Positions 53,800-63,600 of a stretch of 64,000 nucleotides of DNA are shown here, in pieces. Origin of the DNA: an uncultured Acidobacteriota bacterium (GTDB lineage: Bacteria; Acidobacteriota; Terriglobia; Bryobacterales; Bryobacteraceae). Where the stretch lies: positions 58,948 through 122,947 of the forward strand of contig CADEFM010000016.1 in NCBI GenBank assembly GCA_902826605.1, written 5' to 3'. The notes below the pieces were generated by a model. The model was not told the DNA's origin, ran no database searches, and saw nothing but the letters and a program-made list of their open reading frames with translations. Numbering within the stretch: position 1 is the stretch's first letter; each line of letters opens with the position of its first letter. The translations under genes and the position numbers were made by a program.

Positions 53800-54861
53800 G
53801 TGCCAGAATCAAAGCATCTAGAGGAAATTGCAGAGCAGATGAAGCGCGAATGGAACGAGCGCGCCCTGCAGGATGCTGAGCACTTCGTATATACACGCGA
53901 TTCGATCGCGAATGCGCTAGACTTCGATTCATCCGGCCGGGCCAACTACGACCAACTTGTCCGACCATACCTGGCCGTATTGCTGAGGGGCGTGTCGCCG
54001 CGCAAATGCCGCATCCTCGAAGTCGGTTGTGGGGTCGGGCGGATGACGCGTTGGTTCGCGAAAAGTTTCGGTGAAGTGCATGGCGTCGACGTTGCCCCGG
54101 AAATGATCAACCAGGCCCGCGTGCGGCTCGCCCCCCACCCGAATGTTACGCTTCACACTGGTTCCGGATTCGACCTACAATCAATGCCGGACGCGTACTT
54201 CGATCTCGTTTTTTCGTACATCGTTTTCCAGCATGTGCCCTCCGCGGCGGTAATTCGTAACTACATCCATGAAGCCGCACGCGTGCTAAAGCCGCTGGGC
54301 GCGTTCAAATTTCAGGTAAACGGCGACCAATCAGAAGCCTACCGCGCGCATGTGCGTGATACTTGGCAGGGTGAAACCTTCTCGCGCGACGAGGTCCACG
54401 AGATGCTGAATGCCGCCGGGTTGTCTGTGGCTTCAGTGGAAGGTCTGGGCACACAGTACTTCGTCGTGACCGCCCTTAAGGGCCCGGCGATGGATCGGCG
54501 AATGTACTATCTCCCCGGTGAGCCCGAGGACGGAGGCTGGCGTCCGGTGGCTCCGCAAAGTGCGATCCGGCTCTTTTCACCGGGAGGAGAAAATGCACGG
54601 CTTTACGCCGGAATTTATTTCTGGCCAGCTGATCCACATGGCGAGCATCTCGTAACGATCATGGTCGACGGAACCGCACTTGATGCGCAAATAACAAGAA
54701 GTCCTGGTGATCATTTCTTGGAATGGACGCTGCCCCCGCACGTAAGTGATTTCCTCGAAATCAAGATGGACATCGCTCCGCCTTGTGCTCGCCCCCAGTG
54801 GCCTGCACTTCGGATCGTCGGGATCACGGCGTCCGAAAGCTCGCGGCAGGACACAAACTAG
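53800..54861 (+). CDS. Class I SAM-dependent methyltransferase
   Basis: A 353-residue protein starting at GTG. The SAM motif I EVGCGVGRMTRW is at residues 74-85, motif II VDVAPEMI follows, and DLVFSYIVFQHV is motif IV/V. The C-terminal 120 residues (PGEPEDGGWRPVAPQSAIRLFSPGG...) are a separate beta domain, perhaps for substrate binding. It may methylate a product of the carbamoyltransferase block that begins 0.7 kb downstream. Not in an obvious operon with the upstream genes. Confidence 0.85.
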   Translation: MPESKHLEEIAEQMKREWNERALQDAEHFVYTRDSIANALDFDSSGRANYDQLVRPYLAVLLRGVSPRKCRILEVGCGVGRMTRWFAKSFGEVHGVDVAPEMINQARVRLAPHPNVTLHTGSGFDLQSMPDAYFDLVFSYIVFQHVPSAAVIRNYIHEAARVLKPLGAFKFQVNGDQSEAYRAHVRDTWQGETFSRDEVHEMLNAAGLSVASVEGLGTQYFVVTALKGPAMDRRMYYLPGEPEDGGWRPVAPQSAIRLFSPGGENARLYAGIYFWPADPHGEHLVTIMVDGTALDAQITRSPGDHFLEWTLPPHVSDFLEIKMDIAPPCARPQWPALRIVGITASESSRQDTN

Positions 54862-55026
54862 CGCCCAAGGGTGCGTTCCCCTTCGAGAGGGCGAACAGGC
54901 CGCCTGCAATCAGCATTTCAGACTATTCGGCTCGGGTATCTCTGATACCGATGACAAAGATGGTCGGCAAGCTGGCTCACTGCAAACTGCCACCATTCTA
55001 AAAGTGGAGCGACGTGCTTGTAACTC
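54862..55026. other. 165-bp intergenic region left of the IS3-type remnant
   Basis: Follows the methyltransferase gene and ends at the IS remnant. No gene or repeat recognised. Confidence 0.4.
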
Positions 55027-55167
55027 GTGACGTGCCCCCATTTTCCGCCCACCACTTGAGCTAAGTTTGCACCAACTGGAGTTGGGCTGCACGCCACTGG
55101 TGAACGAACTGGTCGGGTGTGCGGTAATCATATCTAACTTTCGGGCGGAAAATGGGGTTCACGTCAC
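55027..55167 (-). mobile_element. IS3-family remnant of 141 bp with both inverted ends
   Basis: Ends match as an imperfect 24-base inverted repeat: GTGACGTGCCCCCATTTTCC at 55027 and its counterpart ending CACGTCAC at 55167. On the minus strand the middle reads YDYRTPDQFVHQWRAAQLQL followed by VQT and a stop, like the C-terminus of an IS3-type transposase (family ending ~YDYRTP...W). So this is an internally deleted IS. It resembles a MITE and may move if a full copy provides transposase. Confidence 0.72.
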
Positions 55168-55246
55168 TCTCTCTCCGGGAATCCGCTAATATCGATAAGG
55201 TGGAAACGATCAATTATTGACGGTATCTGGCAGATTTCACTTCGGC

Positions 55247-55555
55247 TACAGTGAACCCGAGTTCAATTCAGTTACACGAGGGAATGCTAAGAGCCCCCAG
55301 GAACTCGTATCCGGCCCAGTGACTTTTGAAAGGGATTAAGATGAAAACTTTAACCTCATTGCTTTTCGCCGGCTCCCGCCCCATCGTGTGGATCGCACTG
55401 AGCTTTCGGGGACTTCAATTAATGAGCCAAACCGCGCGTCCAAGTCGAGAATCGTGCGACGTTCTGCACCGCGACTTTCATTGTGCGGGTGAACTTAATC
55501 AAGAACAATGAGGCCTTGGTCTATTCACACGCACCGAATGGAACGATCCACCTCG
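55247..55555 (+). pseudogene. Decayed duplicate of the 3' end of the Ig-repeat gene and the start of its partner
   Basis: The 309 bases correspond, with many differences, to 52800-53110. They hold the end of the Ig-repeat gene (ACAGTGAACCCGAGTTCA), the gap with GAAAGG, then a start ATG at 55341 and an N-terminus (LQLMSQTARPSRESCDVLHR) like LQLMTHTGRPVRELCDALQR. The copy has lost its frame after 57 codons and has no full gene. It ends just before the SGNH gene. It documents a tandem duplication followed by decay. Confidence 0.8.
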
Positions 55556-55559
55556 CTGA

Positions 55560-57260
55560 ATGGCGATGGTGAAATTCAAAAGGCCGAATTGTAGACTTTC
55601 CGTGCATACCCAAAGACGAGTGGTATTAGTTCGTTTCGCGTACGTCGTATTATTGGTCCTTTTAGGAGCTTCAACGGGTCTCATCGTGACGGAAGTTGTG
55701 CTCCGTACTTTCAAGCTCTGGGTGATCGCGGACTATACACAGATGACTTGGTATCGCAAAACCCTTTTCACCGCCGTGCCATATCTATTCAGACCCAATC
55801 TTCGAACTTCCTGGGGCCTCGGTGAAGTTTTCGTAGACGATTTTGGCTTGCGAAACAAGCACCCTGCGCAGAAGCCGCCAGGGGTATTCCGAATCCTTAT
55901 GGTCGGCGATTCAGTAACCTTCGGCTACGGTGTTGATCAGACCGCCTCGTTCCCGGCTCATCTTGAGCGGCTCTTGGCTGCCCAAGGCGCTGCCGCGAAG
56001 TATGAAGTGATAAATGCAGGGGTTCCGGGTTTCAACATCCGTGACGAAGCCTCGCTCTTACCAATTCTATTGGATCATTACAAACCCGATCTAGTTCTCT
56101 GGACGGTCGTTTCAAACGATTATGACGACTCTTTAGGCATCGACAAGGATGGGAGAATTATCATCTCGGACGTTGATCATGTAATCGACGCGGGGCACAT
56201 AGCTAGCTGGGGCTACGATGCTCGGCCCAATATCGACGTCCAGGATTTTCGCAGGTCCATGGTAACAGCCACGCGAGCACAAGTGGAAGGTCGACCTTTA
56301 CCCCCATCCCGCTTTAGTAAGTTCGACTCCTGGCTAAGTTCCCACGTGTACGCATACTCTTTCGTCCGTAACCGATCGCCTTCGTTCCCCCGAATTCCCG
56401 ACTCACGAGGCCCCACGGAGGCCGAATATTTTGGGAAGTTCAAGACGAGTGACGGCCGCGATCTGCTTACCCTCTTCTTCTCCGCGGTGTATTCATCACG
56501 ACACGTCATCGAGCAGGCGAACAAGGCAATTGAACAAGCCGGACGAGCGGGTAAGGAGCGCGGGATTTCCATCGTTTTAGTCGGAACTTCCCTTCCGATT
56601 GATCCGCGTTGGAAACAAAGCAATGAGTTTGTCACGTATCAAGACTTGTCCGAGTACCAAGGGGACTCGTATGTCGATTTCTACTTCAAGAGCAATTTAG
56701 GATGGGACGGTCACCCAAGTGTGCGTGGTAATCAGCAAATTGCAGACGCGCTGTTGGAGATGTTGAATTGCCAGAAACTTCTGCCGGAGAGCAAGAGCTG
56801 CCACACGAGACCAACCATCGTGCAGGACATGCGGAGATATTGGGAAGACTTTGATGAGCGCCGGGGTCAATTCGAGTCAAGATATTACGGTCCGATTGAT
56901 CTAGACAGTTTTCAGGGCATCCACCAGATTCTGGGCGGAATTGTTCCGTCACGTGTTCTTCCAGGCCCACTGGCCAAGCGCGCCAATGTTCTGCTCCCGA
57001 ATGATGGAGCAAATTCGATCGAAGTTACCGCCACTCTTGAAACCGCGGAAGCGATGACCCTACGCCTGACTGCATTCGCGGGCGATGAGATAGCTAGCCA
57101 CGACTATAGGATCTCTCAAGAAGACATCAAGCTCTCTCTTGACTTGATGCCTATCAAGCGATCGCTTGGGTTGCAAAAGGGTCCGATTGACCTTCAACTG
57201 GAGTGTGTTAGCAAGACCTGCCCAGAATTGAGGCTTCACCGGATGAGCACACTTCCGTGA
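55560..57260 (+). CDS. SGNH/GDSL hydrolase with N-terminal membrane anchor
   Basis: A 566-residue protein with one transmembrane segment (about 22-46) and an SGNH hydrolase domain outside the cytoplasm. The block I nucleophile is Ser118 in GDSVTFGYG; Asn is in NAGVPGFN; the Asp-His pair is D383 and H385 in GWDGHPS. It acts as an esterase or acyl-hydrolase. Such enzymes accompany SxtJ/DUF5989/carbamoyltransferase cassettes. The C-terminal 120 residues are a beta domain. Start ATG 55560; ATG 55566 is an alternative. Confidence 0.87.
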   Translation: MAMVKFKRPNCRLSVHTQRRVVLVRFAYVVLLVLLGASTGLIVTEVVLRTFKLWVIADYTQMTWYRKTLFTAVPYLFRPNLRTSWGLGEVFVDDFGLRNKHPAQKPPGVFRILMVGDSVTFGYGVDQTASFPAHLERLLAAQGAAAKYEVINAGVPGFNIRDEASLLPILLDHYKPDLVLWTVVSNDYDDSLGIDKDGRIIISDVDHVIDAGHIASWGYDARPNIDVQDFRRSMVTATRAQVEGRPLPPSRFSKFDSWLSSHVYAYSFVRNRSPSFPRIPDSRGPTEAEYFGKFKTSDGRDLLTLFFSAVYSSRHVIEQANKAIEQAGRAGKERGISIVLVGTSLPIDPRWKQSNEFVTYQDLSEYQGDSYVDFYFKSNLGWDGHPSVRGNQQIADALLEMLNCQKLLPESKSCHTRPTIVQDMRRYWEDFDERRGQFESRYYGPIDLDSFQGIHQILGGIVPSRVLPGPLAKRANVLLPNDGANSIEVTATLETAEAMTLRLTAFAGDEIASHDYRISQEDIKLSLDLMPIKRSLGLQKGPIDLQLECVSKTCPELRLHRMSTLP

Positions 57261-57303
57261 TTTGCATGGCCTCGGTCGGGCCGGATGTCGTATCTTGGTT
57301 AGA

Positions 57304-57741
57304 GTGCATACTGCTCGTGGAACACATTTTGAAGATTTGGGCCGGATCCCAACCGGACCGCTTGCGTCGGACCGGAAGTTTGGGCTCGTACTGGGTCTCA
57401 TAGGTGTCACCTTCAGTGTTTGGCCAATGCTGCATGGTAAGAATATCCGGGTCTGGCTTCTCTTTGCCGCCCTGGCACTGATTGTTGTAGCCTTATTGCG
57501 TCCTACTGCGCTGCACCGAGCGAACGTCTCCTGGGCCCAGATCGGAGTCCTTCTTGGAAAAATTGTGGCACCGCTGACGATCTCGGCAATGTATGCACTG
57601 CTCGTTATTCCACTCGCGTGGTTCCTTCGGTTGTCGGGTAAGGATATACTCCGACTCCGAATTGACAAAAGCGCCGCAACATATTGGCTTCCGCGGCAAC
57701 CGGGTGGGAACTCAACGGAGCAAATGCTCCGGCAATTCTGA
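57304..57741 (+). CDS. SxtJ-family membrane protein
   Basis: A 145-residue protein with three hydrophobic segments (around 25-45, 50-65 and 85-110), the second segment LLFAALALIVVALLRPTALHR and the third ISAMYALLVIPLAWFLRL. It fits SxtJ, a membrane protein of unknown role next to carbamoyltransferases in the saxitoxin cluster and many other bacterial loci. GTG 57304 is my choice of start; the frame extends to 57262 as TTG. It sits 43 bases after the SGNH gene. Confidence 0.75.
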   Translation: MHTARGTHFEDLGRIPTGPLASDRKFGLVLGLIGVTFSVWPMLHGKNIRVWLLFAALALIVVALLRPTALHRANVSWAQIGVLLGKIVAPLTISAMYALLVIPLAWFLRLSGKDILRLRIDKSAATYWLPRQPGGNSTEQMLRQF

Positions 57742-57751
57742 AAGAGATACT

Positions 57752-57901
57752 ATGTCTATACTCGTTGAACTTTGGGAGTTCGCCAAAACGAGGAAGAAGC
57801 TTTGGCTCCTGCCGATGATCCTGGTGATGATGGTTTTTGGGGCCTTTCTTCTCATCGCTCAGGGGAGCGTCGTTGCTCCATTCATCTACACTCTTTTTTA
57901 G
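57752..57901 (+). CDS. DUF5989 small membrane protein (SxtK-like)
   Basis: A 49-residue protein with one hydrophobic segment: it starts SILVELWEFAKTRKKLW and ends AQGSVVAPFIYTLF, the two conserved blocks of DUF5989. In the saxitoxin locus and many exopolysaccharide-type loci it lies between SxtJ and the carbamoyltransferase, as here. It starts ten bases after the SxtJ gene and ends 14 bases before the carbamoyltransferase start. Confidence 0.88.
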   Translation: MSILVELWEFAKTRKKLWLLPMILVMMVFGAFLLIAQGSVVAPFIYTLF

Positions 57902-57915
57902 CCACTACCCTGCCT

Positions 57916-59751
57916 GTGCGAATTCTGGGCATTTCTGCGTTCTACCATGACAGTGCCGCTGCGCTGGTTGTAGATGGCGAGATAGTTGCGGCTGCGCAGG
58001 AGGAACGTTTCAGTCGCAAACGGCACGACGCAGCTTTTCCCACTAACGCTGTCAAGTACTGCCTAACGATCAGCGCTCTGGCTCTCGATCAACTCGATTA
58101 CGTTGTGTTTTATGAGAAGCCATTTGTCAAATTTGAGCGGATCATCGAAACGTATCTTGCCTACGCTCCTAAAGGTTTCAAGTCGTTTCGAACTGCGATG
58201 CCGCTTTGGCTCAAAGAGAAGCTCTTTCAGCGACGTCTTTTGAAAAAATACCTCGAAGATTGTGGAGCTCAAGATTTCGATTGGGAACGGCGACTTCTTT
58301 TCTCCGAACATCATCTTAGTCATGCGGCAAGTGCCTTCCTCGCATCACCGTTTGAGAGTGCCGCAATTCTTACGTTAGACGGGGTGGGGGAATGGGCAAC
58401 CACGTCCATGGGTCACGGCCACGGCAACCAAATCGAAATCAAAAAAGAAATTCATTTTCCACATTCTCTTGGACTGTTGTATTCAACGTTCACGCACTAC
58501 GCGGGATTCAGGGTGAATTCGGGTGAGTACAAAGTGATGGGGCTTGCGCCATACGGCGAACCAAAGTATGCGAGCACGATCCAAAATCATCTGATCGATC
58601 TAAAGAGTGACGGATCTTTCCGATTGAACCTCGATTACTTCGGCTACTGCACCGGACTGGAGATGACAAATAAACATTTCGAGGATCTCTTCGGTGGCCC
58701 TCCGCGCAACCCGAATGAACCTCTCACTCAGCGGCATATGGACTTGGCTGCATCGGTTCAAGCTGTAGCAGAGGAGATCATTCTTAGGATCACCCGAACT
58801 CTTGCGATCGAGACTGAGGAGACTAGGTTGTGTCTGGCTGGTGGAGTTGCTCTGAACTGTGTCGCGAATGGAAAAGTTCTCCGTGACGGACGATTTAAAC
58901 GCATTTGGATTCAACCAGCGGCGGGAGATGCGGGCGGTGCGCTAGGGGCAGCGTTGCTTGCATACTACATGCACGCAGGCCGAGCTAGGATAGCCAGTGA
59001 CACTGATGGAATGAAGGGGTCCTATCTGGGCCCCTCTTTTTCACAGACCGAGATTGAGAATCGACTACGAAGTGTCAGTGCTAAATTCGTCGTCCTCGAC
59101 GATGAGACGTTATTCGCCGCATGTGTCGATGATTTGATTCAAGAGAAGGCAATCGGATGGTTTCAGGGTCGGATGGAGTTTGGCCCGAGGGCGCTAGGAG
59201 CCCGCTCGATCCTTGGTGATCCTCGTTCCCCTAGGATGCAGTCTCAGTTGAACCTGAAGGTGAAGTATCGCGAGAGCTTTCGTCCTTTTGCGCCATCGGT
59301 GTTGCGCGAGGATCTTGAGGAATGGTTTGACCTAGATTCAGATAGTCCATACATGCTTTTGGTGTGCGAAATTGCCCAACGTCGGCGCATCGTGCCTTCA
59401 ACCGATTTTCATGACGTTTTCGGGATTGAAAAACTCAAGATTTGCCGAAGTGAGATTCCCGCCGTAACGCACGTCGACTACTCTGCGCGAGTGCAGACTG
59501 TCCATCAACAGACTAATGCTCGATATCATGCCCTACTAACCGCCTTCAAGCATCGAACTGGATGTCCCGTCCTCGTAAACACAAGCTTTAACGTGCGCGG
59601 CGAGCCAATTGTCTGTACGCCGGAAGACGCCTTTCGATGCTTCATGGGCACGGAAATCGAGTCACTCGCAATTGGGAACTGTTACCTAAGGAAGGAAGAG
59701 CAGCTATCGGCTCTTAAGAAGAACTATTCAATGGAGTTGATTCCTGACTAA
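57916..59751 (+). CDS. Carbamoyltransferase (SxtI/NodU type)
   Basis: A 611-residue O-carbamoyltransferase of the NodU/CmcH/TobZ type. It starts RILGISAFYHDSAAALV at a GTG; the longer frame to 57772 is a shadow of DUF5989. Motifs: EHHLSHAASAF (metal-binding histidines of the Kae1-like domain), DGVGEWATT, GGVALNCVANGK, and the C-terminal YrdC-like domain with GRMEFGPRALGARSI, YRESFRPFAPS and NTSFNVRGEPIVCTPEDA. It makes carbamoyladenylate and transfers the carbamoyl group to a hydroxyl of an unknown substrate. Partners: SxtJ, DUF5989, SGNH hydrolase and perhaps the methyltransferase. Confidence 0.93.
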   Translation: MRILGISAFYHDSAAALVVDGEIVAAAQEERFSRKRHDAAFPTNAVKYCLTISALALDQLDYVVFYEKPFVKFERIIETYLAYAPKGFKSFRTAMPLWLKEKLFQRRLLKKYLEDCGAQDFDWERRLLFSEHHLSHAASAFLASPFESAAILTLDGVGEWATTSMGHGHGNQIEIKKEIHFPHSLGLLYSTFTHYAGFRVNSGEYKVMGLAPYGEPKYASTIQNHLIDLKSDGSFRLNLDYFGYCTGLEMTNKHFEDLFGGPPRNPNEPLTQRHMDLAASVQAVAEEIILRITRTLAIETEETRLCLAGGVALNCVANGKVLRDGRFKRIWIQPAAGDAGGALGAALLAYYMHAGRARIASDTDGMKGSYLGPSFSQTEIENRLRSVSAKFVVLDDETLFAACVDDLIQEKAIGWFQGRMEFGPRALGARSILGDPRSPRMQSQLNLKVKYRESFRPFAPSVLREDLEEWFDLDSDSPYMLLVCEIAQRRRIVPSTDFHDVFGIEKLKICRSEIPAVTHVDYSARVQTVHQQTNARYHALLTAFKHRTGCPVLVNTSFNVRGEPIVCTPEDAFRCFMGTEIESLAIGNCYLRKEEQLSALKKNYSMELIPD

Positions 59752-59954
59752 TGGCATAGACGGTGACAAGCCACTGGTCCGGTGGAACAGAAGACTCCCA
59801 TGGACTCCCACTAACGATTCTGAATGCTTCAGGAAGGCGCACTACCAACCACGTCATTTCGCACCATGCATCCCGTCCGAGCCCTGCTCCGGTTGTCTTC
59901 GTAACAGCGATGCGGTAAAGTACGAACTATTTCCAAAAAAGAAGGGGCTTTCGT

Positions 59955-60653
59955 ATGGCACAAGTCGCGAATGTGGTTTCGCATTGGGATCAACTTATCG
60001 AGAATTTCCAAACATCGTCGTTGGAATTCTACAACGCAGTCGAGCAAGCGGTCACGAACCGGGCGGTTCCCGAAACCCATTGGTCTCGCATCGAGCACAA
60101 GGAGGGCGGACTGGCAAGCGCCAACCGTCAATACTTGCGCATGCACCGAGGCAAGTATGCGTTTGACATTTGCGCTGCGCCCTTTGGCAATGGGTTCTTC
60201 GTCTCATGGTGGCTAACGGAGCCGCCCTTGCGGTTTGCCATTCTCTACACTCTCGGCTTTTTGTTTGGCCTCATGATCGCAATGAATATCGCCTTTACGG
60301 TCGGATTTGGGATAGGCACGGTGATCCAAGGATACTTTTTTGGAGTTCTTTTTGGTGGAGGCTGTGCCGTATTTGGCGTGCCCGCCCTCCTCTGGCTAAT
60401 CGGTAACGGAATGCGAAACGGCAACGTTTCAGGCGAGAGTACCGTATTGGCCATGCCCCTGATCGGCCCCATTTACGAGCGAATCTTTGCTCCTCCGACG
60501 TTTTATGCGATTGATACCGTACTCATGTTCCAGGAATCCGTCCATAACGCAGTCCTTGAGGTGATCGATTTCATGACCACGAGCAAGGGCGTTCGCGCAC
60601 TTACCGAGTCTGAACGCAAACCGGTACTGAAATCGTTCGCAGCTTCCGTCTGA
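59955..60653 (+). CDS. Membrane protein paired with the fusion ATPase
   Basis: A 232-residue protein with a soluble N-terminal region (about 1-95) and two transmembrane segments around 97-140 (FAILYTLGFLFGLMIAMNIA and GYFFGVLFGGGCAVFGVPALL). The C-terminal 90 residues are cytoplasmic. Ten bases separate it from the ATPase gene, so the two are cotranscribed. A membrane protein next to a VirD4/HerA ATPase could be its membrane anchor, as the TraD-type ATPase domain here has no transmembrane helices of its own. Unknown family. Confidence 0.78.
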   Translation: MAQVANVVSHWDQLIENFQTSSLEFYNAVEQAVTNRAVPETHWSRIEHKEGGLASANRQYLRMHRGKYAFDICAAPFGNGFFVSWWLTEPPLRFAILYTLGFLFGLMIAMNIAFTVGFGIGTVIQGYFFGVLFGGGCAVFGVPALLWLIGNGMRNGNVSGESTVLAMPLIGPIYERIFAPPTFYAIDTVLMFQESVHNAVLEVIDFMTTSKGVRALTESERKPVLKSFAASV

Positions 60654-60663
60654 GGAATTCGAT

Positions 60664-63600
60664 ATGTCGAGTGGCTCCGATTCTCTCGGCGAGGCGCTCA
60701 CACGACAGTTCTATGACTGGGAGGTTCGCGGTAGGGGATGGTGGGTCTTCGATCGCCCGGTTGCGTTAGAACCGCCATTTCGGCCGTTTTTCGGTCACTT
60801 CATTCCGGGAGCGCCAAGCAAGGGCGTCGATGATGGTCGAAGGCCGACGTTTTTCAGCAATCTTATCGACGGCCTCTTCAAGGCACCCACAAGCCAGCCG
60901 CCTTCGTTGCTGAACGAATCGGAACCAGATCCCGTGTATGTGGATGTGGAGCGACTCATCGAGGTACGGGCAGTTCTGCCGCCCGAGACGAAGATTACCA
61001 AAGATGCGGCAGCACAATTATTGATGAGCCTGGGCCATCTCTCGCGCCCGATGAGCTTCGAAATTATCGGCACCAGTGATGTTACCGTTGTCCAACTCGC
61101 ATCCGCCGCCAGCGATCACCGGCAAATGCGCGAACAGCTCCAAGCCTATTTTCCCGATGCGCTGCTGTCTCAGGCCGACGGCTACCTGGAGGCCCTTTGG
61201 GACACTACCGGCGGGAAGGCGAGCCCGGTCGTCGAATACGGACTTTCCAAAGAGTTCATGCGCCCGCTTCGCTTGTTCGAGCGGTTCGACCCCGATCCTT
61301 TAGCGGGCCTGATTGGAGCAATGGCGAATCTCGGAAAGTCCGACGTGGCCGTATTTCAGGTGCTTTTTGTCCCGGTGCGCCATCCTTGGCCAGAAAGCAT
61401 GATGCGCGCCGTGACGGATCACGCCGGAGATTCCTTTTTTATTGATGATCCGGGCATGGCCAAACTGACCGGGGAAAAGCTTTCTTCTCCGCTTTTCGCA
61501 ACTGTCATTCGGGTGGCCGCCCAAAGTCCGAAGACCGAACGCGCCTGGCGAATCGCCCACGGGATGGGCAAGTCGCTCCGACAGTTTGCCGAAGCAAGCA
61601 GCAATGAATTAATCCCAATCTCAAATGACGACTATGACGACGAGCAGCATTCCCGCGATGTGATAACGCGCCAGAGTTGCCGTGTAGGGGCAATCATGAA
61701 TCGGGACGAGCTGGTCTCATTCGTGCACCTGCCTTCCGCGTCCGCGCGATCCGCCAAACTCAAACGGGAGGAACGCAAAACAAAAGCGGCTCCACCGTCC
61801 GCCCTCGGTCATCCGCTCGTTCTCGGAGAGAACTACCACGCCGGGAAAACCGTGCGCGTTTCGTTGGCCACGGTGGACCGAGTTCGCCACATGCATCTCA
61901 TCGGTGCCTCAGGAAGCGGGAAATCGACCTTGCTGTTGAACATGATTATTCAGGACATCGAGGACGGCAACGGCCTTGCCGTCCTCGACCCGCACGGAGA
62001 TCTGATCGATCAAGTGATGGACCGCATTCCCGAAAAACGGATCGAAGATGTGGTGCTCCTCGATCCCTTTGACGAGGCCTATCCAATAGGGTTTAATATC
62101 CTCTCGGCGCATTCTGAGCTAGAGCGAAATCTCTTGGCGTCGGATCTCATATCTGTTTTCCGGCGGCTGTCCACGAGCTTCGGAGACCAGATGAACACGG
62201 TGCTCGCGAATGCGATCATGGCGTTCTTGGAAAACGCCGAAGGCGGAACGCTGGCAGATCTGCGACGTTTCCTAATAGAACCCGCATTTCGGGAGCGCGT
62301 GCTACAGACGGTTCGCGACCCTGAGATTATCTACTACTGGCAGCAAGAATTTCGTCTCCTTACCGGCAGACCGCAAGGCCCGATCCTGACGCGCCTGGAC
62401 ACGTTTCTTCGGCCTAAAGTCATCCGGCACATGGTCTCCCAGAAGGAGAACCGACTTGATTTCGCGGAAATCATGAACGGGCGGAAGATCCTTCTTGCCA
62501 AGCTCGCTCAAGGACTGATCGGGGAAGAAAATTCCTATCTCTTGGGCACGCTCATCGTCTCCAAGCTCAACCAGATCGCGACAAGCCGCCAGAACATGGC
62601 TACGGCGGAGCGAACACCTTTCTATTTGTATATGGATGAATTCCACAACTTCATCACGCCGTCGCTTGCAGCGATCTTGTCGGGTGCGAGGAAGTACAAC
62701 CTCGGGTTGATTCTCGCGCACCAAGAACTCCATCAGCTGACGAACCGCGATAGCGATGTGGCGAGCGCGGTCATCGCAAATCCGTTTGCCCGCGTCTGCT
62801 TCCGGCTCGGCGACTATGACGCCAAGAAACTCGAAGACGGGTTTTCGTACTTCAGAGCGAAGGATCTGCAGAATCTAGGAGTCGGCGAAGCGATAGTTCG
62901 TATGGAACGCGCCGAATCAGATTTCAATATAAGGACGGTGCCGCTTCCGCCCGTCGAACCGTCACTCACCGCAAGCCGCCGCGAAAAGATCGTAGCGTCC
63001 TCGCGCGAGCGATACGCGAGGAAGCGCGAGGATGTCGAAGCGACCATCCGTGCGGGTCACGTAAACGACGATACGAAGCCGGTCGCGCCGAAAACGAGAA
63101 CCAAGATTCGCGTACCGGTTCCGTTGCCGGACACTAGGGGCATGCCTGGGGCCGAGGACGAACCGCGACCGCCCGAGAGCCACACGCCTGGAAGGGGAGG
63201 GGAGCACCACAAGTATCTTCAGCAGCTGATTAGGCGCTGGGCCGAGGGCAGAGGCTACCGGGTGACGACGGAGAAGCCGGTGCTCGACGGCTTGGGGATC
63301 ATTGATGTCGTCTTGGAAAAAAATGGGCAAGCACCCATCGCGTGTGAAATCTCCGTGACCACGCCTACCGAGCATGAGTTGCGAAACGCCGAAAAGTGTC
63401 TTGCGGCGGGGTTTGAGCACGTCTTTCTGGTCGCGCCGGACAGGGACACGCTCAACCGCCTCAGAATCCGTGCTGCATCCGTCTTGAGCAGCAATCACAT
63501 GAAGAAAGTTCAGTTTGTATTGCCAGAGCAAGTGTTTGCCTCGGTGTCGGTGCTGGAGACGCGTTCCACGCCTTCAGAGGGAACGCCAGCCGCTCAGGAT

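Noticed and set aside
54910..55131. Minus-strand 73-residue ORF over the IS remnant
   Set aside because: The sensible transposase reading is in another frame; this ORF is chance.
57593..57751. Upstream extension of the DUF5989 frame to 102 residues
   Set aside because: It runs inside the SxtJ gene; the normal family length and start are at 57752.
57772..57915. N-terminal extension of the carbamoyltransferase
   Set aside because: The extension overlaps the DUF5989 gene in another frame and is unlike the family; RILGISAFYHD at the GTG 57916 is the normal N-terminus.
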